This document shows positions 36,072 through 45,287 of a stretch of DNA of 64,000 nt, in pieces. Each line of letters opens with the position of its first letter. Positions within the stretch are counted from its first letter, which is position 1. The stretch covers positions 1-64,000 of the forward strand of contig JAJYTF010000002.1 in NCBI GenBank assembly GCA_021793155.1, written 5' to 3'. The stretch is from Pseudomonadota bacterium (GTDB lineage Bacteria; Pseudomonadota; Alphaproteobacteria; Rhodospirillales; Magnetospirillaceae). A program made the translations under genes and the position numbers. Under the pieces are notes generated by a model. It made no database searches. It saw only the letters and a program-made list of their open reading frames with translations, and was not told the origin of the DNA.

Positions 36072-37349
36072 CTACATGGCCTTTCTCTTTTCCAGCACCC
36101 GGATCCAGGCCGCCGGATCGCAGTTGGAACTGGTTTCTTCGATCGCACCAACACTGACCCGCGATCCGGGGCGCGTTTCGCCGCAGATGTCTTTGGGTGC
36201 CTCGGCCAAATATGGCGCTCCCGCCACCGCCGCGGCATCGGGCCGCAGCCGGAAATCCCCGGATGCCGCGGCAACGAACCAATCGGCCCGCCCCGTCCGA
36301 TTGTCGGCGGCGGCGGCCATCCCGCCGTCCCGCTCGCGCAGCCGGCCATCGACGATGTTGTTTCGCACCGAGGCGGTGGTCGGCCGGAACCGAGCATCGA
36401 TTCCCGCCGTGGACCACAGGGTGTTGTGCAGCACCTGCGTCGCCTCGGCCTTGTTCAGATAGATCCCCACGTCCGAGCAATCGTGAACGATGTTATTGCG
36501 CATCACCCCGTTGCGGTGCTCGAACCGGCAACGACCGTCGCGGCAATACTGCGCACCGGTTCCACCTCCGCCGAAGGACAGTCCGACCCGCTCCTCCACC
36601 AGCGACTGCCGGGGCACGGCAAGGCTGCAGGCGACGAAGTTGCCGTCGAACAGGCCGCCTTCGCCGCCGCCTTTCATAAATGCGGCGTAGGAGACATGGT
36701 CGCCGCCATCCTTGACCAGATCGGCGATGACGTTGGCGCGCACCACCCAACCACTGGCGCCGACGATGTCGATGCCGGTCACCGGATTGGCGGTGCGTCG
36801 CGGCCGCCGCGAATAGATTGCATTCCCCTCCACGACACCGAAATCGGGAAAGACGCCGTCCACTCCATTGACCTTGATCTGCGCATTGAAGTCGATCAGC
36901 CGGTTGTTGCGAAGAGTCACCCGCTGCGCTTCGCCGACGATATGGAAGGCATGTTCGCAATCGTCGTCCCGGCGACAGCCCCCTTCCACCACCAGGTTCT
37001 CGAAAACCCAGTCGGGAGCGCTGACCAGAAAACCTTCGACGGTCGCCAACCTGATCACCGCCTCACCCAACCGCTCGGCCCGCAAAGTTATGGGGGCCAC
37101 AGGACGGCCGGGACGGGCGACAGCAACGGATTGACCGTCCAATCTGTAGGTCCCGGGGGCAAGCAGAAGCACCTGCCCCGGTCTTGCCTTGTTCAAGGCG
37201 TCGGTCAACTGGGCGGCGGAACCGATGCGCACGACATCGGCCGGCCGCCGCGCCTCGCCCGCCTCGACGCGAACGAATAGGGCAACCAAGAGGGCGGCCC
37301 CGAGTGCCGGGGCCAGCCGGGAAGTCCATTGCCCCAATTGCTCCACCAC
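36072..37349 (-). CDS. Secreted right-handed beta-helix protein, possible polysaccharide lyase
   Basis: This 425-residue protein has a hydrophobic N-terminal signal (ALGAALLVALFVRVEA) and a beta-helix fold marked by repeating short strands with Asn/Asp turns (VFENLVVEGG, VTLRNNRLIDF, GNAIYSRR, RNNIVHDCSDVGIYLN, LHNTLWSTAGID). The opening VLLLAPGTYRLDG is the usual first coil of chondroitinase-B / alginate-lyase-like (PL6) and related proteins. No catalytic residues can be set with confidence. It would act in the periplasm or outside the cell, perhaps trimming the polymer. It opens with GTG after GGAGCG and is divergent from the amidotransferase gene (283 bp between them). Confidence 0.8.
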   Translation of the reverse strand: MVEQLGQWTSRLAPALGAALLVALFVRVEAGEARRPADVVRIGSAAQLTDALNKARPGQVLLLAPGTYRLDGQSVAVARPGRPVAPITLRAERLGEAVIRLATVEGFLVSAPDWVFENLVVEGGCRRDDDCEHAFHIVGEAQRVTLRNNRLIDFNAQIKVNGVDGVFPDFGVVEGNAIYSRRPRRTANPVTGIDIVGASGWVVRANVIADLVKDGGDHVSYAAFMKGGGEGGLFDGNFVACSLAVPRQSLVEERVGLSFGGGGTGAQYCRDGRCRFEHRNGVMRNNIVHDCSDVGIYLNKAEATQVLHNTLWSTAGIDARFRPTTASVRNNIVDGRLRERDGGMAAAADNRTGRADWFVAAASGDFRLRPDAAAVAGAPYLAEAPKDICGETRPGSRVSVGAIEETSSNCDPAAWIRVLEKRKAM

Positions 37350-37632
37350 GATCGCTCCATGTCATTAACCCACGTTCCGGCCTAATAGGTTCTGGCCGAA
37401 TACACAACCCGGCCTGCCGTTCTATGGAAATAGCAAGGATGAATATCCAAATGAAATAGCAGGCCATGCCCAATTAATAGCGTTCCATATAACTGACATT
37501 TTGTTTCATATATTCTTGAAATAGATATGATCCTACGGTCAATACGAAGACCTTCCAAAAAACCCATAAACTCAACCCAAATCACTTCCAGCTGACCGGC
37601 GTATAGGCAATGGCGACGATGGGAAAAACGAG

Positions 37633-39516
37633 ATGTGCGGCATAGCGGGTATATTCGATACTCGCCGTGGCGCGCCCATATCGGCCGCATTGCTGTTGGC
37701 GATGCGCGATCGCTTGATTCATCGTGGCCCCGATGGCAGCGGTCACTATCTGGGTGCAGGAATCGGGCTGGCCCACCGCCGCCTGGCGATCATCGACGTG
37801 GAATCCGGCCACCAACCGCTGTTCAACGAGGATGGACAGGTCGTCGTCGTCTTCAACGGTGAAATCTATAATTTCCACGATTTGGCCGAACGACTGGAGC
37901 GGCGTGGCCACGTCCTGCGGACGAAATGCGACACCGAAGTCATCGTCCATGCCTGGGAAGAATGGGGTGCCGATTGCGTTCTGCATTTCCATGGCATGTT
38001 CGCCTTCGCCCTGTGGGACGCCCGTACCGAGACGCTGTTCCTGGCACGCGACCGCCTGGGCAAGAAACCTCTCCATCACACCATGCTGCCTGACGGGCGG
38101 CTGCTCTTCGCCTCGGAAATCAAGGGCTTGCTCGCCTGCGCCGAAGTCAGCCGGAGCATCGATCCACAGGCGGTAGAGGATTATTTGTGCTTCGGTTACA
38201 TCCCGGACCCGCGTTCGATCTATGCCGCCATCCAGAAACTGCCGCCGGCCCATCGCCTGGTTTGGCGCCGCGGCGCCCCGCCCCGCCAGGATGCCTATTG
38301 GCGGCTGTCCATGGGACAGGACGGCCCGTCGGACGCGGGAGCCGCCAGCGAGGATCTGCGGACGCGCCTGCGCCAAGCCGTCGCATCGCGCATGGTCGCC
38401 GACGTGCCTCTGGGAGCGTTCTTATCCGGTGGTGTGGATTCCAGCGGCGTGGTCGCCCTGATGGCGGGACTGGCCGACGCGCCGGTAAACACGTTTTGCA
38501 TCTCCTTCGGTGATCCGGATTTCGACGAATCGTCCTATGCGCAATCGGTAGCGGCTCGCTACGGGACGTGCCACCGAACCGACCGGGTCGACCCGCGGGA
38601 CCCGCAGATGCTGGAGCGTCTTGCGGAAATTTTCGATGAGCCGTTCGGCGACAACTCGGCCTTGCCCACCCTGCAGGTGTGCACCCTGGCCCGCAGCCAT
38701 GTGACGGTGGCGCTTAGCGGGGATGGTGGCGACGAGCTGTTCGCCGGATACCGGCGGTATCCCTGGCATCTCCGCGAGGAGCGCCTGCGCGCCATGATCC
38801 CGCCGGCCCTGCGCCGGTCGGTGTTCGGCCCGCTTGCCTTGTTCTATCCCCAACTGGATCGAGCGCCGCGCTGGCTGCGCGCCAAGACGACCTTCCACGA
38901 ATTGTCGCTCGACTCCATCGAAGCTTACTGCAACAGCGTTTCGGTAATCCCGGAAGCCTTGCGGCGCAGCCTTTACAGCAAATCGTTCCGCAAGTCGTTG
39001 CAAGGCTACCGCGCCATCGAGGCGCTAAGTCCGCACTGGCGTGAAGCGGACACCGACCACCCCTTGCTGCAGGCCCAGTACGTCGACATCAAGACCTGGC
39101 TGCCCGGTGACATCCTGACCAAGGTGGACCGCGCCAGCATGGCGGTATCCCTGGAAGTAAGAGCCCCCTTGCTCGACCACAGCCTGGTGGAGTGGAGTGC
39201 CCGCCTGCCAGCTCACCTCAAGCTTCGCCGAGGGCGAACCAAGGTACTGCTGAAACGATCCTTCGAGCCGCTGATTTCCGCCGATCTGCTCTACCGACCC
39301 AAGCAGGGATTTGCCTCGCCGCTGGATTCCTGGTTTCGCGGCCCGCTTGCGCCGCGCATGGACAGGACGGTTGGCTCGCTGCGGGACAGCAGCCTGTTCA
39401 ACGGCCGCGCCATCGGCCGCCTGGTGGCACAGCACGCGTCGGGCCGTCGCGACCACGGTCGTATTCTCTGGTCCCTGCTGATGCTCGACAAATTCCTTCA
39501 ACGCAATAGCCCGTGA
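37633..39516 (+). CDS. Asparagine-synthase-type amidotransferase (exosortase A type 1)
   Basis: This AsnB-like enzyme has 627 residues. Residues 2 to about 210 are the class II glutaminase domain with the nucleophile Cys2 (CGIAGIFDTRRG), and the rest is the ATP-pyrophosphatase synthetase domain with the PP-loop SGGVDSS (265-271) and LSGDGGDELFAGYRRY. This subtype recurs in exosortase A loci and is thought to amidate a sugar uronic acid or similar carboxyl group instead of aspartate. The wecB/wecC-like genes at 58-61 kb would supply a uronic acid. The ATG is immediately followed by Cys2, which fixes the start. Confidence 0.93.
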   Translation: MCGIAGIFDTRRGAPISAALLLAMRDRLIHRGPDGSGHYLGAGIGLAHRRLAIIDVESGHQPLFNEDGQVVVVFNGEIYNFHDLAERLERRGHVLRTKCDTEVIVHAWEEWGADCVLHFHGMFAFALWDARTETLFLARDRLGKKPLHHTMLPDGRLLFASEIKGLLACAEVSRSIDPQAVEDYLCFGYIPDPRSIYAAIQKLPPAHRLVWRRGAPPRQDAYWRLSMGQDGPSDAGAASEDLRTRLRQAVASRMVADVPLGAFLSGGVDSSGVVALMAGLADAPVNTFCISFGDPDFDESSYAQSVAARYGTCHRTDRVDPRDPQMLERLAEIFDEPFGDNSALPTLQVCTLARSHVTVALSGDGGDELFAGYRRYPWHLREERLRAMIPPALRRSVFGPLALFYPQLDRAPRWLRAKTTFHELSLDSIEAYCNSVSVIPEALRRSLYSKSFRKSLQGYRAIEALSPHWREADTDHPLLQAQYVDIKTWLPGDILTKVDRASMAVSLEVRAPLLDHSLVEWSARLPAHLKLRRGRTKVLLKRSFEPLISADLLYRPKQGFASPLDSWFRGPLAPRMDRTVGSLRDSSLFNGRAIGRLVAQHASGRRDHGRILWSLLMLDKFLQRNSP

Positions 39517-39544
39517 CCGCCAATCCTATCCAAGGAAAACCCAG

Positions 39545-41278
39545 ATGGGACTTTTCTTTCTGACCACCGAGGCCGGCGGACGCGAACAGCAGGCGCAGGT
39601 CGAGGCGGCCCTCTTGGCCGGCGGCTTCCTTACGGCCTGGCGCCATCACGAAGGCGAGCTGCGCATATCGTTGTGCCGGAAACTGAATGGCGGAGGCGGG
39701 CTGCTGGTCAAAGGCGACAACGGTGATTTCGCCATCGCCACCGGCACCCTGATCTACCGCGGCCAGACGGGAACCGCCGCGCTGAAGAGCTTCCTCGACG
39801 CCTTTGCCCCCGGAGAAACCCTGTGGCGCGGCACCCAGGGTATCTGGTCGGCCGTGCTGCGCAAGGAAGGAAGAGTCTACCTGGTCAACGACCAGCTGAA
39901 TTCCGACAAGATCTATTGCGATGCCGGCCAGCGTGTCTTCTCCAATTCCTTCATCGCCTTATGCGAAGCCGGCAAAGCCGGAGCCGGAAGCGTCGACGAC
40001 CAGGGCAGCTACGAGTATGTGTGGAACGGTGCCGCCTTCGGTACCAAGACATTCTTTTCAGGCATCCGTTCGTTACCGAACAACACCGTGGCGGTGGTCG
40101 ACGGCGGCAACACCAAGCTGCTCCATATCGGCCACGGATATCGGTTGGAACCCATGCCGCGGGGCATCCCCCCCGATAGCGTAGCCGAAGCATGCAATGC
40201 CAAGCTCAAGCGGCTGTTCTCCATCTATTCGGCAAAATGGCCGCGCAACGTCCGCTCGGCGCTGTCGGGCGGCTACGATTCAAGATTGCTGCTCGCGTTG
40301 CTGCTGGATTCCGGCATGCAACCGGCGCTGTTCGTCTATGGCAACACCGAGGCGCGCGACGTGCAGGTGGCCAAGGAGATTTGCACGGGCGAAGGCCTGG
40401 CGATCAGCCACATTGACAAGCAGCGGCACGCCCCGGCACCGGTCGACGCTTTCCGCGGCATCATCGACGCCAACGTCATCGCCTTCGACGGCTGGAAATA
40501 TGATGGCTTATTCGACGGCGGCATCGACCTGGCCGACCGTTTGGCCCGGTCCAAGAATGGCGCGCCGCTGATGAACGGCAGCGTCGGAGAAGTGTTCCGC
40601 AACTTCTTCTATCTGCGCGATACGCCTTACAGCATCCGCCAACTGGTGCATACCTTCTATTCCCGATACAGCCCGAAAGCCTGCACCGCCCGATTCGACC
40701 GCGACGCCTACGAGGAAACCGTCGTCGCCGATATCGCTCACGCGATCGGCGCCCCAGCCCGCGGATTGCTGCCCCGCCAGGCCATCGAGATGGTCTACCC
40801 GTTGTTCCGTGGCCGCTATTGGACGGCGCGGGACGCCGCCATCAACCAACGGTTCGGCACCGCCCTGTACCCATTCCTGGAACCGACCATATTCGATGGC
40901 ACCTGGAACATCCCCTTCGGCTTGAAGAATCTCGGCCGCCTTGAAGCGCGCATGATCGCGCGCCTTGCCCCCAGGCTCGCCCAATACCCCAGCGACTACG
41001 GTTTCGCTTTTTCCTCCGATCCGCCGTGGCGATACCGGGCGACCATGGAGATCAACAACTGGCGGCCGGCGGCCCTGCGCAAATTCAGCTACCGCCTGCA
41101 GCATCGGCAGCCGCAGCATCGGCCCTACTACCTGCAGCGGGCCTATCTCAGCAAGGTGATCGACACCGGTTTTCCTTATATGCGCCGCCTGTTCAACATC
41201 CGTTGGCTGCATGAGGCCGAGGCGTTCAACAGGGTCTGCACCATCGAATACCTTTGCCAACGCTACGGCGTCGGCTGA
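39545..41278 (+). CDS. Degenerate AsnB-like protein
   Basis: This 577-residue relative of asparagine synthetase has lost glutaminase function: residue 2 is Gly (MGLFFLTTEAGG), so no N-terminal Cys exists, and the N-terminal half keeps only parts of the fold (GIWSAVLRKEGRVYLVNDQL). The synthetase half keeps an altered PP-loop ALSGGYDSRLLLAL (SGGYDSR at 241-247), which can still bind and adenylate. Similar proteins use ammonia, an amine or no nitrogen donor. It starts 28 bp after the upstream amidotransferase and precedes the MBOAT gene by 12 bp, so it is part of one operon. Confidence 0.8.
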   Translation: MGLFFLTTEAGGREQQAQVEAALLAGGFLTAWRHHEGELRISLCRKLNGGGGLLVKGDNGDFAIATGTLIYRGQTGTAALKSFLDAFAPGETLWRGTQGIWSAVLRKEGRVYLVNDQLNSDKIYCDAGQRVFSNSFIALCEAGKAGAGSVDDQGSYEYVWNGAAFGTKTFFSGIRSLPNNTVAVVDGGNTKLLHIGHGYRLEPMPRGIPPDSVAEACNAKLKRLFSIYSAKWPRNVRSALSGGYDSRLLLALLLDSGMQPALFVYGNTEARDVQVAKEICTGEGLAISHIDKQRHAPAPVDAFRGIIDANVIAFDGWKYDGLFDGGIDLADRLARSKNGAPLMNGSVGEVFRNFFYLRDTPYSIRQLVHTFYSRYSPKACTARFDRDAYEETVVADIAHAIGAPARGLLPRQAIEMVYPLFRGRYWTARDAAINQRFGTALYPFLEPTIFDGTWNIPFGLKNLGRLEARMIARLAPRLAQYPSDYGFAFSSDPPWRYRATMEINNWRPAALRKFSYRLQHRQPQHRPYYLQRAYLSKVIDTGFPYMRRLFNIRWLHEAEAFNRVCTIEYLCQRYGVG

Positions 41279-41290
41279 TTGAGATGCCGC

Positions 41291-42841
41291 ATGCTGTTCA
41301 ATTCGTACGGCTTCCTGCTGATCTTCCTGCCCGCGACGCTGGGCGGGTTCTTCCTGGCGGGGCGCCTCGGCCGGAACCTGGCTGCGGCATGGATGCTGCT
41401 TGCTTCTCTGACATTCTATTCCCAGTGGGATGCGTCTTATCTTCCCTTGTTGCTCGGAAGCATCGCTTTCAATTTTGCCGTGGGCACGACCATTGCCTCG
41501 GCTCGCCGGCAAGACCGTCCCGAGCGGGCCAAGCTGTTCCTGGGCATTGGCCTGGCCGGTGACTTGGCGGCGCTGGGGTATTTCAAATACGCCGACTTCC
41601 TGGTCGGCAACCTGAATGCGGCGATCGGCACCCACTGGCAAGTCGGCGAGATTACGCTGCCGATGGGGATATCATTCTTCACGTTCACGCAGGTCGCATT
41701 CCTTGTCGATGCCTTCCGAGGAAAGGCATCCGAATACAATATTGCCCATTACGGTTTGTTCGTGACCTATTTCCCTCATCTGGTCGCCGGCCCGATCCTT
41801 CACCACAAGGAAATGATGCCGCAGTTCGGCAGAAGCCGAACCTATTCATTTTCCTGGACGAACATGGCCGTTGGCTTTTCCTGTTTCGCCATCGGTCTGG
41901 CGAAGAAGGTCCTGGTCGCCGACAGTCTGTCCCCTTATGCCAATTCGGTGTTCGACGCAGCCCAGGCCGGCGATGCCCCCAGCCTGTTCTACGCCTGGGG
42001 TGGCGCGCTGGCCTATACCTTCCAGATCTATTTCGACTTTTCCGGCTATTCCGACATGGCCATAGGCCTGTCGCGGCTATTCGGCGTTCGCCTGCCACTG
42101 AACTTCAACTCTCCTTACAAGGCTGCCGACATCATCGATTTCTGGCGGCGCTGGCATATGACGCTGTCACGGTTCCTGCGCGACTACGTGTACATATCCC
42201 TGGGCGGCAACCGGCACGGGACCCTCCGCCGGTGGGGTAATCTGATGGCCACTATGCTGCTGGGCGGCCTGTGGCACGGCGCGGCGTGGACCTTCGTCCT
42301 GTGGGGCGGCCTGCATGGCCTTTTCCTCGTCGTCAACCACGCTTGGCGCGTCCTTTGGCCGGTGCCGGATGGAGCGCGCCGGCGTCGGTGGGCACGAACG
42401 GCAGCCGGCCGGGCCATTACCTTCCTCTGTGTCGTGGCCGCCTGGGTGCCATTCCGCGCCACCTCCCTCGATGCGGCCCGCCACGTGCTTTCGGGACTGG
42501 CGGGGTTGAATGGCGCGGCGTTGCCGATGATCTTCAGCTATCGGCTTGCGCGGCTGGCACCGATGCTCCAACACTTGGGGATCACCTTCGCCAGTACCAG
42601 CGGCACGCAGTTCGTCGGCATGTATTCGTCCATGCTGGCCGCCGCCGCCCTCGCCTTCTTCTGCCCGAACTCGCAGGAGATATTGGCCCGCTATAGGCCG
42701 GCCCTGGAACCGGCCGTCCGCATCGGCGGCCGCGCCGGGTGGCGCATGTCGCCCCGCTGGGCGATTGCCAGCGGCCTTCTCCTGGCTGCCGGGTTCCTGT
42801 CCCTGCTCCGCCCGACGCAATTCCTCTATTTCCAGTTCTGA
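41291..42841 (+). CDS. MBOAT O-acyltransferase, AlgI-like
   Basis: This membrane-bound O-acyltransferase of 516 residues and about ten helices brings acetyl groups across the membrane for polysaccharide modification, as AlgI does in alginate producers. Conserved blocks are LPMGISFFTFTQ, FPHLVAGPILHHKEMMPQ, FDFSGYSDMAIGLSRLFG, FWRRWHMTLSRFLRDYVY and the catalytic His329 in GLWHGAAWTF. I take the ATG at 41291; a TTG four codons earlier is possible. The next gene is its usual SGNH-type partner. Confidence 0.93.
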   Translation: MLFNSYGFLLIFLPATLGGFFLAGRLGRNLAAAWMLLASLTFYSQWDASYLPLLLGSIAFNFAVGTTIASARRQDRPERAKLFLGIGLAGDLAALGYFKYADFLVGNLNAAIGTHWQVGEITLPMGISFFTFTQVAFLVDAFRGKASEYNIAHYGLFVTYFPHLVAGPILHHKEMMPQFGRSRTYSFSWTNMAVGFSCFAIGLAKKVLVADSLSPYANSVFDAAQAGDAPSLFYAWGGALAYTFQIYFDFSGYSDMAIGLSRLFGVRLPLNFNSPYKAADIIDFWRRWHMTLSRFLRDYVYISLGGNRHGTLRRWGNLMATMLLGGLWHGAAWTFVLWGGLHGLFLVVNHAWRVLWPVPDGARRRRWARTAAGRAITFLCVVAAWVPFRATSLDAARHVLSGLAGLNGAALPMIFSYRLARLAPMLQHLGITFASTSGTQFVGMYSSMLAAAALAFFCPNSQEILARYRPALEPAVRIGGRAGWRMSPRWAIASGLLLAAGFLSLLRPTQFLYFQF

Positions 42842-42850
42842 GGACAAACC

Positions 42851-44125
42851 ATGCGACCGGCAGGTTTCGTGATCGTGATGGCGCTGACTGCGGCAACGGC
42901 CATCGCCGCTGTTTGCGCCGTCAACCTGGCGACCGACCCCTATTACCTGTTCGGGCTGGTTCGCATCGCCGGGTTCAACCAGCACAAATCTCAGGCCGGC
43001 GAGCGAATTCAGATGGCCAAGGCCTATCTGGTGGCTCGGGCGCATCCCCACACGCTCCTCATCGGCAACTCCAGGGTCGAGATCGGCTTCGATCCGCAAT
43101 CGCCTGCTTGGTCGGCGACCGGGCGCCCGATCTTCAATTTAGGAGTTCCCGGAGCGACCATGCTCGTGCAGCGGCTGTACCTCGAACATGCCCTGCGCCG
43201 GGCCCGACCGCAGACGGTCATCATCGGCCTCGATTTCACCGATTTCCTGTTGCGCCCCGACATCGCCAGTGACGTGACGCCGTCCGAATACCGGCTTCTG
43301 GCGCCGGGCGATCGTCGAAGGAGCGCCCTATGGCGGGACATGGTCCAGGGAACGCTGTCGCTCGACACCCTGTGGGCTTCAATGCTGACGGTGGCGCATC
43401 AGCGTGACCCTTGGGCGCCCGACATGACGGAGGCCGGCTACAATCCGCTGCGCGAATATGCGGCGTTCGCCCGGGAGGAAGGCTATTTCGGACTATTTTC
43501 CCAGAAGTACGGCGAACTCGTGCGTCGCTATGCAGCCCTTCCAAAAACCATCGATCCGCCCGACGACAGCCTGTCAATCCCGATGGCGCAGTTTCGAGCC
43601 ATGCTGGAGGCCTGCATCAGTCGGGGCGTCAAAGTCATTCTGTTCGTCCACCCCTACCACGCGGACATGCTGGAAATTCTGGACGCGGTTGGAATGTGGC
43701 CCGCCTTCGAGGAGTGGAAACGGGCGATGGCTGCCGCCGCCGCAGAATTCAGCCGGCCCGGCTATCCGATCGCGCTGTGGGACTTCTCCGGATACCACCG
43801 CTGGGCCACCGAAACGGTGCCGCCGCCGGGAGACACGAGCACGACCATGCGCTGGTACTGGGAGCCAGCCCACTACAAGGCCAGCCTCGGAGCCCTGATG
43901 ATCGCCCGCATGTTCGGCGGCGGCGACACCGCCTTTGGCTGCCAAATGGAGCCGTCGACCGTCGATCACTGCATCGAGCTTGTGCGCCAACAGCGCGAAG
44001 ACTTCCACCGGCAATATCCGAACGCCGCAGCGCGCCTTCGGCCCTTTTTGCTGCAATACAAAAATTTTGGAAGCAATGATACTCAGCAAACTCCATTGGT
44101 TGTAGATCATAAGTCCACAAATTGA
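42851..44125 (+). CDS. SGNH-like partner of the MBOAT acyltransferase
   Basis: This 424-residue protein has one N-terminal membrane anchor (FVIVMALTAATAIAAVCAV) and a periplasmic SGNH-hydrolase-like domain. Block I is LLIGNSRVEIGFD (Ser74). FVHPYHADML and later acidic and His residues (DHCIEL) may complete a triad, but I cannot place them with confidence. AlgJ, AlgX and PatB proteins play this role beside MBOATs, moving the acyl group to the sugar. It starts nine bases after the MBOAT stop. The 3' end and following gap are AT-rich. Confidence 0.78.
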   Translation: MRPAGFVIVMALTAATAIAAVCAVNLATDPYYLFGLVRIAGFNQHKSQAGERIQMAKAYLVARAHPHTLLIGNSRVEIGFDPQSPAWSATGRPIFNLGVPGATMLVQRLYLEHALRRARPQTVIIGLDFTDFLLRPDIASDVTPSEYRLLAPGDRRRSALWRDMVQGTLSLDTLWASMLTVAHQRDPWAPDMTEAGYNPLREYAAFAREEGYFGLFSQKYGELVRRYAALPKTIDPPDDSLSIPMAQFRAMLEACISRGVKVILFVHPYHADMLEILDAVGMWPAFEEWKRAMAAAAAEFSRPGYPIALWDFSGYHRWATETVPPPGDTSTTMRWYWEPAHYKASLGALMIARMFGGGDTAFGCQMEPSTVDHCIELVRQQREDFHRQYPNAAARLRPFLLQYKNFGSNDTQQTPLVVDHKSTN

Positions 44126-44260
44126 CGCAAAATATAACACGAAAATTTTATCCCGCTGCGACAGAGTACATATTTTCGTGGCAATGTTTTGCTGCGTAGT
44201 GTCACTCAGGCGGCATTCCTCTGGCAGTGGAAGCTGCCATTGGGAAGGGGAAGCACGCCG

Positions 44261-45277
44261 ATGTCTGTCCAGTTCTCCGTGATCGTTCCCACGTACAATC
44301 GGGCCGACCTGCTGCCATTTACCCTGGACGCGATTGCGCGGCAGACCTTGTCGGCGGCCGAGATAATCGTGGTGGATGACGGATCGACCGACGGCACCCG
44401 GGGAGTCGTGGCCCGGTACGGCGATGCCATCCGCTATCTGCGTGTCGCCAACGGCGGCGCCCCCGCAGCTCGCAACGCGGGGGTTCGGCTGTCAAGCAGC
44501 CGCTGGCTGGCATTCTGCGACAGTGACGACCTTTGGCGTTGCGATCATCTCGCCAAACTCTCACGAGCCATCGAGGCGACGCCGCAGGCGGCCTTCGCCT
44601 TCGCCAATTTCGTGCACGTCATCGACGACCGCTGGCAGGAAAGGACGAAGTTCGACCAGGCGCCACCCGGCTATTGGCAGCGACTCGGCATCGGGCGGAC
44701 GGGCGGGCTTGCCGTCATCCACCGCCCGATCTATCCGGACCTGCTCGCCTTCCAGCCGGTGTTCCCATCGTGCATCGCGGTCTCCCGCGCCTATTTCGAC
44801 AAAATGGGCGGCTTCGATCCGAGATTCGCCCGAGAAGTCAGCGAGGACATGGAATTCACGCTACGCTGCAACCGGGAAGAGCGGCCGGTCGGCGTGGTGC
44901 TCGACGCCACCGTCGGCATCCGCAAGCACGGGGGCAACATATCGGGCGATGCCCTCAGCCGGGCCTGCAGCGAAATCCGCATCTTGCGCTTCGCCCGCGA
45001 CAGTCATCGTCCGACGCGGTCCTGGTCGAGACTGATCGACGATCAGATCGCGCTACGCAGCAGCGCGGCGATCCACGGCGCCTTTACCGCCGGGCGGCTG
45101 GATCTGGTGCGCGAGCTTTCGGCAAATATCCCTTACCGCCGGCGATCCTGGAAGATTTGGCTCAAGCTGGGCCTGGCTTCACTTCCCCGTCCCGCGGCCA
45201 GGTCGCTCTCCAGCGCGGCCGCCGGCCTGGGACGCTTGAAGTCGCTGCGGGCCCCTCAGCCGTCGGCAAAGGCCTGA
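44261..45277 (+). CDS. Glycosyltransferase family 2
   Basis: This inverting GT-A glycosyltransferase has 338 residues. The nucleotide-binding N-terminus reads SVIVPTYNRADLLPFTLDAI, with VVDDGSTDGT, APAARNAGV and the metal-binding motif FCDSDDLW. The acceptor region includes EDMEFTLRCN. It has no membrane helix. I take the ATG at 44261, preceded by GGGAAGGGG; the frame opens earlier, at 44189. A fresh promoter in the 135-bp AT-rich gap upstream is plausible. Ten bases separate its stop from the next gene. Confidence 0.9.
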   Translation: MSVQFSVIVPTYNRADLLPFTLDAIARQTLSAAEIIVVDDGSTDGTRGVVARYGDAIRYLRVANGGAPAARNAGVRLSSSRWLAFCDSDDLWRCDHLAKLSRAIEATPQAAFAFANFVHVIDDRWQERTKFDQAPPGYWQRLGIGRTGGLAVIHRPIYPDLLAFQPVFPSCIAVSRAYFDKMGGFDPRFAREVSEDMEFTLRCNREERPVGVVLDATVGIRKHGGNISGDALSRACSEIRILRFARDSHRPTRSWSRLIDDQIALRSSAAIHGAFTAGRLDLVRELSANIPYRRRSWKIWLKLGLASLPRPAARSLSSAAAGLGRLKSLRAPQPSAKA

Positions 45278-45287
45278 GACCGGCTGG

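Noticed and set aside
44179-44193. Possible sigma-54 promoter before the family 2 glycosyltransferase (TGGCAATGTTTTGCT)
   Set aside because: The spacer between GG and GC is nine bases, not the required ten.
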